Below, in pieces: positions 22,575 through 35,146 of a stretch of 64,000 nucleotides of DNA (positions are counted from its first letter, which is position 1; each line of letters begins with the position of its first letter). The notes beneath the pieces were generated by a model that saw only the letters and a program-made list of their open reading frames with translations, searched no databases and was not told where the DNA came from. The position numbers were made by a program, and so were the translations under genes. This stretch comes from Aulostomus chinensis (taxonomy: Eukaryota; Chordata; Actinopteri; Syngnathiformes; Aulostomidae), in assembly GCA_037954235.1 (NCBI GenBank), contig JBBMOA010000006.1, positions 25,925,541 to 25,989,540 of the forward strand, written 5' to 3'.

Positions 22575-23600
22575 TAGCGTCCATGTGGGTTTCCATTAAC
22601 TATTCAGTGCGTTCGGATGTTGTATCTTGTGCCCAAGTTTGTCTGAAGAAATTAGAGTTACAAGTTATAAATGCTCTGGACTATACATGCATGTGTGTTT
22701 GTGCAGGAACAGGAACACATCCCATCTCTTGTAAAGAGCTTTGACCTAATTAGCAGCAACTCTACTCAGAATATTTGCAAAAACAGTAGAGGGCCCTGAG
22801 AATTAAGCATCCCCCTGGCACACTCCTATACATGCATGCAAATATACACTGACACAAAAATATCGATAGACACAAAGACGCTCTCACACACATGGGCGTG
22901 CCTCCCGAGCCCCCCGATCCTGTTGCTCGATGCAGTGTCTGCCAGAGGGCTTTATAATCTAAAGGGGCTGTGGATGTTGAATCCCGCGTGGCCCACCATT
23001 GATTTATGTCATTGTGTGCATTTTCAGCCTCTTCAAAGGTCACCTTGCGTGTCTCCTCTGCTCTGCATTCCCCTGCTGCTGCTACTGTTGTGCATTATCT
23101 GCATTAGTTTCCCCATCAGTCTTGAAACTCTATCTCAAAACCCACTCAGTTTTCTCTCTTCTCCCAAACAACCGTATCGGCTGACACCAAGAGAAGGCAG
23201 AAATATAATTTCACTGTGTGGTTTGTAGAGACTGCTGGCCACAATGGTCTCAACTCGTGCCATTTTTATGCAGCGCTGTTGGAAATTGTCTGAGATTACC
23301 TCGGTCAGAGTGGAGGGAACAGAAAAATGGCTGAGTTATTGTCAAATTGTCAGTGAAAGCCGTCACTCAGGCAAGCTACAGGCTATGCTTATCCAGGCAG
23401 ACACAACACAACCATTACTGCAGAAAAGTGGAATTTGAATTCAGACAGCAGTCACATTTTTCATGGCGGGTAAACACGCAGCAAAGTTACGACAATCAAC
23501 GCCAGATATTGTCAGTCAGCGTGTCAGCGCAAGGTTTTATTTTGGTATTTTTGGTAGTCTGCGTCTAATCTCTTGTCTCGCTCGTATTCCTCCTGCACAG

Positions 23601-23873
23601 AATCTCTAGAGCCCACCTATCAACAGCTGCAGAAGATGAAGCTGGACAAAAGTCCCTTTGTGGTGGTGTCTGTGATTGGCCAGGAGCTGTTGACAGCTGG
23701 CCACCACACAGCCTCTGTTGTCGTGCTGGAAGCGGCTTTGAAGATCGGCACGTGCAGCCTCAAGCTACGCGGCTCCGTCTTCTCGGCCCTCAGCAGTGCC
23801 CACTGGTCCCTGGGCAACACCGAGAAGAGCACCAGCTACATGCAGCAAGACCTGGACGTGGCCAAGACCTTAG
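23601..23873 (+). CDS. ttc28: ttc28 coding exon (TPR linker and start of the long TPR array)
   Basis: 273 bp, phase 1 at both ends, so it can be skipped without changing frame. Acceptor CCTGCACAG|AA, donor TTAG|GTAAGA. The codon split across the upstream intron gives Glu. The peptide reads ESLEPTYQQLQKMKLDKSPF, then GQELLTAGHHTASVV, LEAALKIGTCSLKLRGS, SALSSAHWSLGN and QQDLDVAKTLG. These are hallmark TTC28 sequences. The second half forms a degenerate TPR followed by the first of the 40-residue TPRs (ALSSAHWSLGN as helix A, SYMQQDLDVA as helix B). Confidence 0.95.
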
Positions 23874-25585
23874 GTAAGAGGTCTGGATGGAGGAGGGAGG
23901 AAGTCATAATACTAATACAGCACAAAGCTGTGATTATTATTATTATGATTAATGGGTTGGTTGATTTTATCTTTTTTATTAAACACTCATTTCATAAAAT
24001 GGTAACATCTTAATGTTGTTTGATTTTTCCTACCAACAGTCTGATGATGAAGCTATTTAATTTCCACCAATATAAAACTGAGAAAGGTAGAAAATCCTCA
24101 ACAGCAAGACTGAAATATCTCAACCTTTATTATGGATTACCTGGAAAATTACAGTTTATGGGATGAATCTTATTGACTTTTCTGATACCCAGCTTTTTTT
24201 TTTTTCATTTAGAATTATGCACCACTATGAGATTCACACTGTGATTCAGAACGAGATACCATCATAACGGCTGGCTGGTTTACCATGAAAATTTGTTACA
24301 AACATACTAAGGACTAAGGAAAAGGTCCTGCTCACATCATCTAAAAAGACAATTTAAAGAGATGCAAGACATGCTAAGCTAAGATAGCATAGCGTGGCAA
24401 TATTAGCATAGCCTGATAAATTAGCTACCATGACAGCTGGAACAGGCTGCTGTAAATTTGCAAGGCTCCTGGTTCAGAGCACTCCCATGATGACAACATA
24501 CAGTAACAGTTGGGTAATATTGAGTAATCAAAAACATCCGATGTGAGCACACTCATCAAAAACAACCTCTTGGATGTGTCGCTGCAGCCATAAGAAGAAA
24601 AAACACTCACAATGTCCTTTCTTGTCATTTAATGAAAATTGGGTCAAGAGGTCAACACAACAGATGTGTTTTGGTGCTGAGGCTCTCATTAGCGTTTCAT
24701 TAAGTAACCGCGAGCCAGGAGGCTGACTGTACACTTGCTACAAGGAAAGTATCAACATGAATTTTTGATCTACTATATGTTACATAACAGTTAACACCAC
24801 AAGGAGTTAGTTCCAATATTGACCTCTCCAGCTTCATTTGGTCTCTGTGCTGGTTTATATGGATGAAACTGTTTGTTACTTTTCTGTATTCTGCCAGCAG
24901 AAATAGAGCAGATCTCCCTGGGATGGACATGCTTGGTGTCCCCATGCGAGAGCTCTTAAGTCATGCTTTTGTTGTTCAATTTAAGCAAAATATAAGTGCC
25001 TTTTTTTCCAACATTGGTATATCAACATCTTTTGAGGGATATAACAAATTAAAAAGGAAAAAGCATCCTCTTGTGATTTTCCCATTTATAAATCTGGCAC
25101 CAAACTTTAAGTTAAATTGAACATGGAGGGTATTGACCATTCTTTTGCCCTGGATACAGACAGGTCGACAGTACTGGCAGAAGCCGAGGCAGGTAACATT
25201 AAGCAAACAAAAGAGAAAAAGGGAGAGTTGCACTGACTCGCTGCTCTCTTCACATGAGCGAGCAGAGCAGCTGGAGATAAGAAGCTGTGTTTCTCAGGTA
25301 GACATTTGCACTTTACCTTGGCCCTGTCTGTGAGGCCTCTCTGTCAAGACGAAATAACAAGGCTTTCCCCTCTTACCCTCTGGAGTATTGAGATCAACAC
25401 TAGCAGCTGTCAGGGGAGTCACTCTACTGTGGAGAACTTCCGTCGGACGCTTTCCCTTTTAAGGCTTCTGTGGCACTGATGAGGTTCATCACATCGCCGT
25501 CAAACAGCAGCGGCCGGATGATGTGACATAAACACCAGTTGCTGTATAATCACAGTACTATTCTATTTCTCCTCTACCTCTCCAG
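23874..25585 (+). other. ttc28: ttc28 intron, 1.7 kb
   Basis: A phase-1 intron, GTAAGA donor and CTCTCCAG acceptor. AT-rich. No exon, defined repeat or RNA gene was recognised in it. Confidence 0.9.
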
Positions 25586-25716
25586 GTGACCAAACAGGGG
25601 AATGTCGGGCTCATGGGAATTTAGGCTCGGCATTCTTCTCGAAGGGAAACTACCGTGAAGCGTTGACCAACCATCGTAACCAGCTGGTTCTAGCCATGAA
25701 GCTCAAGGACAGAGAG
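25586..25716 (+). CDS. ttc28: ttc28 coding exon (one 40-residue TPR)
   Basis: 131 bp: two bases completing the split Gly codon, then 43 codons, ending in phase 0. Acceptor CTCCAG|GTGAC, donor GAGAG|GTAAGA. The peptide reads DQTGECRAHGNLGSAFFSKG, NYREALTNHRNQLVLAM and KLKDRE. This is one complete TPR of the extended 40-residue type, with the GNLGSAF helix-A signature also seen in LGN/GPSM-like arrays. The exon boundary falls between consecutive repeats. Confidence 0.95.
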
Positions 25717-26206
25717 GTAAGAAACCTGAAGCGGAAGATAATGAATCGAGGTAACAAGTTTTTAATCTGTCTTTAACAGGCTGCAGGATTGTGCTGTGCT
25801 CGGCCTTCCTCTGTTGTTTAGAGGTTATATGAAGGACGAGCCTGAAGGACACACAGATGCTATTGCTCCCTGCCTATTTAAATAAATATTTATCAGGTTG
25901 GTGCAGAGAAGAAATGAAGGTAACCGGGGCGGAGAGAGTGAGGCAACTGAGAGAAAGGCCAAATGTATAGCCTTAGCTGTGCTTTCATTATATTATCAGA
26001 GCAATATAACCCTGCAGATATTATACAGATGTTTATGTGATTTGTTTAGCAGTGAATTTGGGTGTTTGGGAATGTAATTGATAGAGCAGTTTGAATATTG
26101 AGGCAGAAAGAGGAATAGCGAGTGAGAGGAAAGGAAGAACATGAAGGAGACGGAGGAAAATGAGTCAGACAGCCTGATCCACTTTTCTTCACTGTCCTGT
26201 GCCTTT

Positions 26207-26212
<6 letters not shown>

Positions 26213-26250
<38 letters not shown>
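26213..26250. repeat. (CT)n microsatellite
   Basis: About 19 CT units. Open frames of Ser-Leu or Arg-Glu repeats crossing it are artefacts. Confidence 0.9.
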
Positions 26251-26254
<4 letters not shown>

Positions 26255-27432
26255 CTTCCCAACCTCTCTGGGCTTTGTTGGGAGGTGACAGGTGCTTGTT
26301 CCAACACAATTCCCGTCACACAAGGAGAAGAATGGCCTCCATTTCCCCTTCATTCCTTATCCTCCCCACCAGGCTGGCAGTCTTGCTTGTTTGTGTTCAC
26401 TGATATCAGGAGACATTTAAACAATCCAGTCAAATGCAGCACAAAGCGCCACGATGAAACAGTTGAAAAATGAGGCCAGAGGTCCCCTTGACATCTCCCC
26501 CTCCTGCAGTTTGAGGATATGTGCAGAGCAGAAGTATGATTATGGAACTACAGACACCGGTGCCAAAAACCTCTGTCATGTAATGAGGTTAGAGAGAGAG
26601 ACGAGTGAGAGACAGAGGACATGAGCAAAGTCCCGTGTCTCTGAAGGTTTGACTGCTCTGCTTAGAGTTGGCTCAGGCAGTAATTGGCCAGCCAGCTGTC
26701 TAATTACTTGTATGTGTATGCGTGCAGTTGTCATGCTTGCGTATTTCAAGCAAATGTAACAGTGTCCTAGGACCCAGTAGAGATTTTTGAACACCGCTTG
26801 CATGTTGCATCACATACAAAATGTCCCTATTGGCCCCTGCACGATCCACCCTACTGCCCCCTCCCCTCATGTTCCTCTAAAGGCCCCCTAATCAGAGTCA
26901 TATGTGTGTCACACCACCTGGCCTCCCTCAGAACACACTGGAGCCTGGCGGATAGCTCATTACGGCTGGCCTGGTGTTTTTGTTTCTGATGTGGATTTTT
27001 TATCTGGCCTTTCTGAAACTGAGGTCACTTCCTAGAGGCCGGGGATAGGATGTTGTTTCTGACTGGATTTCCAGTGGACGGCCTACCTCTTCACTCTCTC
27101 TATGAGTGGAGCAGAAAGAGACTCAACGAGAAGAAGTGGCACAGATTTCAGTCCTCAGCGATAGAGGAATGTAGGATACGTGCCATATGTGAAGTGAAAC
27201 GACTTGACTTGTATTGCAGTTATTTCCTGGAGTGTTTAATGAAATCATATAGTGAAATGACTCATAATGATGTGATGAAAGAAGCTGGTAGACCATGTGT
27301 TTTTGATATGATGTGCAAAGTGTGTTTTGATTTTGTGGAACTTCAGGTGGAAAGCCTGGAAGATGCTAACAGACACCTTTGAGTGAACTCTCTGAACTTG
27401 ACTGGTTGTGTATGGGACCGACCCCAGTCAGC

Positions 27433-27434
27433 CC

Positions 27435-27466
<32 letters not shown>

Positions 27467-27471
27467 TTCCT
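27433..27471. repeat. (CTC)n/(CCT)n trinucleotide-like tract
   Basis: An imperfect CCT/CTT tract, pyrimidine-only on the + strand. Confidence 0.8.
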
Positions 27472-27616
27472 GCTTCCCCAACCACGCGAGTTAAAACTGC
27501 CACAGAAAACACACTTCAATCCAGCTCTTATTTTTGTGGATCTGGCCATTATTCAAATCAATGATAATAAGATTGCACTCATCCAAGGTAATGACTGACA
27601 TCTGGGAATGCAGCGA

Positions 27617-27930
27617 GTGTCAGGTTTGTGGTGGAGCAGGACCCAAATGCAGCCATGGCCAGGAGGCAAAGTACTAAAAGATTTATTATTCAAACATAAA
27701 TTAAAACAAGACTGGTTTGACTGGCAACACAAGAGAGACTTCAGGGAGGGAGACTTACGTGGGGATCTAACTGAGACAACTAAACTAAAATAAAATCTCA
27801 GGTAATGACACAACAAGAAACAGGTGAGAGAACACGAGAGCGGGTGGGAAAAAAACAAAAGAGAGGAAGTGTAATTCAAACAAAGACACAGAAGGAAAGG
27901 GATGACAAAATAAAACAGGAACAAGCCTTG
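27617..27930. repeat. Dispersed repeat fragment containing GGACCCAAATGCAG
   Basis: It begins near GTGTCAGGTTTGTGGTGGAG, carries GGACCCAAATGCAG at 27639-27652, and continues into purine-rich sequence (AACAGGTGAGAGAACACGAG). The 37421 region has the same order of motifs. The family is widespread in fish as I remember it, but I cannot name it with confidence. No terminal repeats or target duplication were found. Boundaries are approximate. Confidence 0.4.
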
Positions 27931-28675
27931 TACCAATCAGTATTTCTTGGAGGAACGGGGCGTGGTTTTGCTGTTAGCAGTGAAAGTGTTCGTTCAAAAG
28001 GTTAGCGTAGATGCTGCTATCAGAAACGCAATCATTTGAAAGAAGAGCGAAGAATTTTACTGAAGGCTTTTCTCAAAGGAAAGGATGTTTTTGCTCCTCT
28101 ACCTGATTGGTTGAAGTTAGCCTGTGATAGATGGTGATTGACAGGTCGACCAATTACCTGCCAAGTATGTTTTGAAAACATCTGCCCTTTCCCAGACAGT
28201 TTCCATGGGCGACTTCTCTGATGCTTTTCCGAAACAAACTGTCTGACTGTCAGCCTGACTTCTTCATCTCAAAACTCACCCCTCAACAAAGCCTCTGAAG
28301 AAAGGGAAACTTAAATTAACAGATGTCAGAATAGATTATTTAATGGTTGTTTTCAGAAACACGTGGCACAAACGAACTGGGGTTTTTTGGGGGGGGGAGG
28401 GCATTACTGAATGACAATTGCTGGTCGTAGCTCATAGCTTATAGTTCAGGCTCTGGATTCAAATAACATTTTGTCCTATCAATCAATTTGAAACACATGT
28501 GAAAATAAGGTCCAGGTCAAAAATACCTTTTTGTACAGTGTTATTATAGCTGATCAAACAATGACTAAAACTTACTAAATAGACTCCAGTTGTAATAATG
28601 GGCTGCACAGTGTTCAATTAAGGTCACAATGAAATTTATTCCATCTCACTTGGCAGCATTTACGTTAGCACGCGC

Positions 28676-28676
<1 letters not shown>

Positions 28677-28707
<31 letters not shown>
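28677..28707. repeat. (GT)n microsatellite
   Basis: About 15 uninterrupted GT units. Confidence 0.9.
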
Positions 28708-28709
<2 letters not shown>

Positions 28710-30418
28710 CTAGCAATACCGACACTGATACCAGGACTAAAAGAAAGTGCAACTGGTGTCTTTTACGTGGTGCACAGTGGCCCGAGTGTGATGAAGGAGC
28801 AGAGAAAGTCAACGAACAGATGAGGCTTCTCCATAAATCAAGAGATAGTGTAGTACCTGGATCCTGTTATATCAGTAAAGGAGCTACGCATGGGATTTCC
28901 TTTCATCTGCTAATAACCAAAGCAGAAAAACTCTGTTGTGACAAACCGCAGCACCATGTAGCTGAAATTGCAGGCGGTAGCTCAAAAGCAGACTCGGTGA
29001 CACTGCTAGATTGTTATGAATCTCAGCAAGATATTCATCTCAGACAAAGAACTGAAAAAGCAAACAAAATGAGAGAGTAAAGCTGAACTGGGGAAAGGCC
29101 CAAAGAGTGAGTACTCTGTCATCCATGACTGGGAGCTGCGGTCCTAACCAGTGAGGTCATAGGCTAGCGTGAAGTTAGTGTATTTCTTTAACTTGCTGCC
29201 TTTTGGAAATGTCCTTAGCAGGTTCGCAGCTGTCAACATAAATGCACGCCCTAGTCTTTCGAGCTGCATGTGTCTCTTCCAACTTTTGTTTTGTCCCAGT
29301 TTCCACATTTAGCTTTATCCAAGACCTGCCAGTAACCATCTGTAACAAAGGCCTTCTCTGTCAGCATGAAACAAAGCTGTTAAACTAGGTCTTTCCTCCC
29401 CAAACTCCCTTTCCAGTCCTCTCTGTTTGCCTGTGATGTTTTGGTCTTAAATAGCAGGTTTAATGAGAAGGAGGTAACCCTTAATTTGGGGTGTGAGTAT
29501 TTAGGAGAAACTGAGTCGGGCTGGCTGAAGTGCAGTCTGTAATTACGTCGTGTATGATGTTAAAAAAGACTCTCAGCTGCTGACTCCCCCAACCCCACGT
29601 CGAAATGGAAATCAGGGAAAAGTATAAAAGATACAAACAATGTGTTTTTTCATAGTCTCTGCAGCTGTACTCTTGTCTTCCACCGCCACTCTCTTTTTTA
29701 GCTCTGGCTTCGTTTATCTCCGCTCTCACTCTCTCTCTCTCACACTCTTGCTCCATCTGCCGAAAGGAATGTACTCAAACTTTGCCCCTTACTCTGAAAG
29801 TAACACAAAATATTTCATCATGGGTGTTTGTCTGGCTTCTAGGTTGGAGCTGTATGGATTCGGCTAGAGCCTCGCTGCTATAATGAGGCTGAGGGCTGAA
29901 ACTCTAAATAAGAGGTGACAAACGGAGCTAAGTGTGGGTGTTCCTCATGTCAGGGCCAGGGTTCGTCAACACTCCAGCCGAGGAGAGGATCATTAAAGAG
30001 TCATTAGGATATGAACATGGGGTTCCACAGTCTTTCTCGGCTCTGGATATAGGATGGCACCACTGTCTGGTTTATATTTGGGGTTGACGAGAAGACCGTA
30101 TTAAACATGAAATGTTGGTGTTTGTCCTTTTAAATCAAAAGGCAACTTGTGCTAGGTTGTGAATGCACTCCCAGCTTCTTAAAAATGACGTGATGAACAA
30201 AGTGCTTTGCTCCTTCACCCCTTGATGTGCCAGAGGTTGAGAGGTAGCCATGATGCAGAGACTCTGAACAGCATGTCCAGCCCACCGCACCTTATTAATG
30301 ACACACAGGCTGTCCTCAGACCAGTGGTTCAGAACTGCTCTACAGCAGCTCGCTTTGCCGTGAATCATGAGGGATGGACAGAAAGCACAAGCCAATGGGC
30401 CATGACCAGACCTGGGAA

Positions 30419-30419
<1 letters not shown>

Positions 30420-30485
<66 letters not shown>
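30420..30485. repeat. (GT)32 microsatellite
   Basis: About 65 bp of uninterrupted GT followed by ATATACACGTATAC. It is the longest GT tract in the window, and complementary to the (CA)n at 35070-35143 in the same intron. Confidence 0.95.
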
Positions 30486-30489
<4 letters not shown>

Positions 30490-33486
30490 CACGTATACAT
30501 TCCCATTTGCATTTTCAATGTCACATAAATGTGTCATGTCCGTGTTTGTCTTGGATCACGTCTGTATGTGTGCATAAATCATAGAAACACATTTCTCTTA
30601 AGAGTGGAGGATTATAAATTTGAGATGGTTTTCCACCTTATACTTTTGTTTGCACAGTGAGATTTATTCTGCAGTGATGGATTGTGGCATTGCATGCACA
30701 TCCTCTTTACACACATTTGTGAGTGTGTGTGTGTATATTAGAACTGTTGGGCAAGAAACTATGCCAAAAGATTAAGAGTATTATAAGAAATACAAGAGAA
30801 CATTATATGAAATATTAATACTACAGGTATCAGTGAAATTTATCTTTAAATTGTATCTCTTTTGGGCGGAAATGGAGTCTGAAGTACAAATGTGTTGTTG
30901 AGTCTAAAACCAGTACAATGTAGGAGCCTGATCAACCACTTAATGTGACATTAATAGTCTTCTTTTTTTTTAAATCACACGTGTCCTTATAAGCATATTG
31001 TGAATGATGCATGTGCCTGTGGTTGGTGCCTTCATATGATGTAGTGGAATGTGTGCGATCATGTCCCGCAACACTGACCCAGACCTCTGGTGCATCGTAT
31101 CACATGGACCAAATTCCGTTGCATTAACATGTAGTTTGACTCTGTGTGTATGGACATGCATGTAAAAATGTGCATGTATGTGGTGCGTTTGCTGCATTCG
31201 AGGTGACGCATCTTTGTGTCTCTCCCTGTGGAGCTTTTGGAGGGGTGTCAAAGAGATGAATGACTGCTGTTATATCGACTACTGGTCTCTGCCTATCTGC
31301 TGCCTCCTCCCTTAGCGCCCCGTGCCCCTTTCTCCTCCCCACCGCCCTTCCACGTCACCTCCACTTCCTCTCTTTTCTCATCTACCCTGCACCTCCTCTT
31401 CCTCTCTCATTTTTAAAAAATCTTTCTCTTCTGTAGCCCTGTTAATCTTCATCCATTTCCTAGAAACGTGTCACTGTGGCATGTTGTAGTGGTCCGAGCA
31501 GAAACCGAGGATCGTTGCCATCAAGGGCATAGATTAAATGGGCTCTACAAAGCTGAACGACGTATAGACCACATTTACTGATCACAGCGTCAATACACAA
31601 GCATCAGGAGTCCCACGATTACAGCTACTCTAAAAGGAGACTAATCTAAACGCTGCGGTAGCCAGTCCAGATTGAACTGCTCACTGTTGGGAAGTTAAGT
31701 AATTTATCTTGAATATTACACCCTGTCTGTCTTTTTCTCCCTCGCCGTTGTAATCAATGGCAATACAGAGGGACAGATTAGATAACAAATAAGGAGTGAC
31801 ATGGTCACAGGAGACCATTCACTTTCTGATATGCTGTTGTGGTGCACTGGATGATTATAGATGACAACCGACACACACATAGATGGAGCTCATAACGGGC
31901 GGAGGGGCTCCAACAGCCTCCTTGGGTTCTCACTGCACCACAGGACACCGAGTATGCCATAGAGACTTTGGTCATTAGGAAAATCAAACATCCGATCATT
32001 AATCTTGGCAGAGGGGCTTGATGTCACGCGGTGAGAAGGATGAAGACAGAATGTGCCAACTCATCTTCCCTAGATAGTGGCTGATGATAAGGGATGGAAC
32101 CCGATTAAAGGCATTCCAGTGGAACGTTGGTTCACATGGCTTTGATTGAAATGAATTGCATGTCAGAGTAGCCTACTGAAACACTCCCACTTCTGTTTCC
32201 TCCCAGTTTTTGAGGGGTACCACTTATGTTCTCACTTTCAGGAGAGCCTGCAAGTGGTCCGGAGAGGTTGGCTAATGTGTTGGCTTTCAAAACTTGAGAT
32301 TAATTCATTATCTGATCTCAGCAGTCTAATCCTTATTACATAGTGGGCAAGTCATTTTTATGCTAATTCTGATCCCTGCCTCCGGGGCAAGCTAAGTGTT
32401 ATTCACCGGTGAGTCAAAAAAGCATCTGAGAGTCCAGATTCAGGGCAGACCTCCTGGCTAAATCCAGCACTCCCACCCTCTCCTCCCCTCCGGCACCAGT
32501 CCAGCCTAGTCCTCATCTAGAATGACCAGAGTGCCATTTAAAGCTCTGGAACTGCATCCCTCTCTACAATCGATAGTTGAGCCATCAGAGAGATGGATGG
32601 AGGCTTTAGGAAGTCCATTTTAATGAAGGAGAAAGAGAGGGAGCGAAGAAAAGAGATGTACTTGGAAAGAGGGAGTGCTTGGTACTTATGAATGGAAGAG
32701 AGGAGAGAGAAAGCAAATAAAAGGAGGAGACAGAACCAAAAAGGAATGTGTGTATGTGTTTATAGAATGTGTGAAATTATGTGTGTAGCATTTAATCGTG
32801 GCGCCAGTGACAAGGATTAGGAGGGGTAAGCTACAGTAAAACCTTTGTAGCTTAGCGGTATGAAATGGCTCCTTGGATACAGTGAGTCGTCAAACACACC
32901 CCAACACAGAAAGCTTTAATAGTGGACTGCACATCAACACCGCATCAATTCCCCCAGTTCATAAATTATGTCCTCAGCTTTGTAGTAAAAAGATATTGTT
33001 GTGACAAATCCAAATGAGCAAGCCCCACAACTGCCCTCAACCAACACACTGGCAAGCCCCGCAAGATTTTGGCACATTTACATTTAGAGGATTCAGACAT
33101 TAAACTTGAGATGTTGTTGAGTTTGTTTGTTTTCAGCCTCTTTAATAGGCATTCGTTGATACCCTCGGCCATAAGTCATTATGCAGGAAAGGCTGCATGC
33201 TAATTGGTGATTAGGAGATGAGGTTAGAGGTTAGGGATAGCCAGCGCTGCCATTCACTGGAGCAATTACTGCCCCTGATTAGTTCCTGTGACTCTGGATC
33301 GTCGATTTATGCACATAGCCAATTCAAGCTGTGCAGGGCTGCACACTGACTTCCAAATGGACGAGGGAAGGAACTGACAAATGTAGAGGGAGCAACATTT
33401 CAGGTACTTCACCGGGGACTGTCTTTTTACTTTCTGTCCTTCTGCTTAAAGGGGTGTGGGGTTGTACTACCTAGTTACCTTAGAAG

Positions 33487-33650
33487 CCTTGTTCATACCT
33501 GCCATTCTGCTGCAGCTCTAAGTAGAGCTGTGAATACAGATCAGGACACATTCAGGTACTCAGACCACACTGAGAGATGTTCTGGGCCACATCTGGCCAC
33601 ATTCATTAAGTAGTGTGAATGCCAATGCATCCTGGGCCACACTGAAGGAT
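33487..33650. repeat. Possible MITE fragment
   Basis: CCTTGTTCATACCTG followed by a GATACAG-like block resembles the end of a fish MITE family I have seen elsewhere. No opposite terminus or target duplication could be shown, so the call is weak. Confidence 0.25.
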
Positions 33651-34576
33651 AGCATTATTACCATCGTGTCAAAAATCTTGGAGGTTTGTTTGCCAGGGAA
33701 GGGACACGCCAAGGAATGCTCCGAGTCTGTTTTGATTTCTCTCTCTTCTGCTTGTAATTTCTGGCATGTGAAAACTATGACTGTGCCACTCGCTTAGCCA
33801 GCAGCTGCCCTCGCTATATCTGCAGTCAACTTCCACTATCATAAACAAGAGCGATCATCCAAAGCAAGGAACACGTTAGCATCAGGATGAATGTGTTGGA
33901 CGAAGCAATTCACGGCATGATAATAAACATGATATGGAAACAACGTTTACTTTTGTCTCAATTTGAGCGATTTACCCGCGTGTGTGTGGCTTGTGATATA
34001 TGCAAACGCTGGCTGGTAAAGCAAGGAAATGAGATTATAGACGGTCACAAGAGATGCCAAGTGTGAATTTATGTACACAGAACCGTCCATTTATCATCAG
34101 ATTATTCAGTGCCACATTTGAAGAGGGCCAGAGGGCTCTCAGACCACTAATGATCCTGATTCACTTACTCAGAATTGGGTTATAAATGTTACCTGAGACA
34201 AGTTCATTAGATTCTAAACAGTCCACAACGCCGAAGACAGGAATCAGATTTCATTATCGCCATGTCAAGTCACTTTTATTTACGTGCACCAAATCTCGTG
34301 GCATCGATCAAGTAGAGAAGATCCACACTCTTAGGATTAATGCAGCAAGCATCTCCACATGATCAAGCAGTTCTGCAACAGCAGCTACACAAAAAACAGT
34401 TCCTTAATAGGCAGAAACGTCGAGCAGACCAGAGATTTATGTGGGCGGCCATCTGATCTGACCGGGTTGGTGGGAAGGGGGTGAATGCAGCAAGAGAGAG
34501 GGACAGATGAAGGTAGAGAGGGACAGAGAGACAGGCAGAAACTGAAAAATAGACAGAGGCCGAATGACAATTACAG

Positions 34577-34607
34577 AAAGAGAGAGAGAGAGAGGGAGAG
34601 GGAGAGG
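34577..34607. repeat. (AG)n microsatellite
   Basis: An AG run passing into GGGAGA units, purine-only on the + strand. Confidence 0.85.
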
Positions 34608-35063
34608 AAAGGGACAGGGCATGGAGAGACTCAGACACACAACAACAAACAATAATAATGACGATAGCTGCTATAATAGTAAAAGACAGATAATAATAGT
34701 GACATCTACCAACAACCACAATAAACTCTCAGCATAGTATGAGCATTAAAGTATCAGTATGAATACACTTCCAGCACAGATACTAGTACTAATACAACGC
34801 TTATAAAGCTGATACAATAATAATGCTGAAACCAGATTCTTTATGGTCTTTTTTCACCATCTCTGATCTATCAAAGGAAAGTCTGAAAATCTGAGATTAG
34901 CATGTGCCTGGAGACAAGGTATTATTCATATGTTTTGGTTTTGGACACCTGTGTGTGTGTCAGGAATGATTTGCGTATTACCAGGGAACAAGGGGTCTTC
35001 CAGGGAGAGAGGTCAGTGCCGCTACAAGTGTTTGATGTGTGCGTTATATATAGCTGCATTCGG

Positions 35064-35069
<6 letters not shown>

Positions 35070-35143
<74 letters not shown>
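35070..35143. repeat. (CA)37 microsatellite
   Basis: About 74 bp of uninterrupted CA, directly after CGCGCG. The longest simple repeat in the window. Frames of Thr-His or Cys-Val repeats that cross it are artefacts. Confidence 0.95.

Positions 35144-35146
<3 letters not shown>

Larger units (their letters stand above)
14991..23600 (+). other. ttc28: ttc28 intron, 8.6 kb, rich in mobile elements
   Basis: A phase-1 intron with GTAAGA donor and CCTGCACAG acceptor. It holds a fold-back MITE (16303-16749), a G22 homopolymer (17507-17528), an hAT derivative with a BED-finger exon (17656-18537), a SINE with target duplication (19318-19700), a (GT)n tract (20711-20742) and a possible hAT end fragment (about 22490-22574). 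No other exon was recognised. Sequence between these is AT-rich, with nothing I can define. Confidence 0.85.

Noticed and set aside
30135..30584. Overlapping frames of 125-129 codons on both strands
   Set aside because: They run through the (GT)32 tract and encode Cys-Val or Thr-His repeats; artefacts of the microsatellite.
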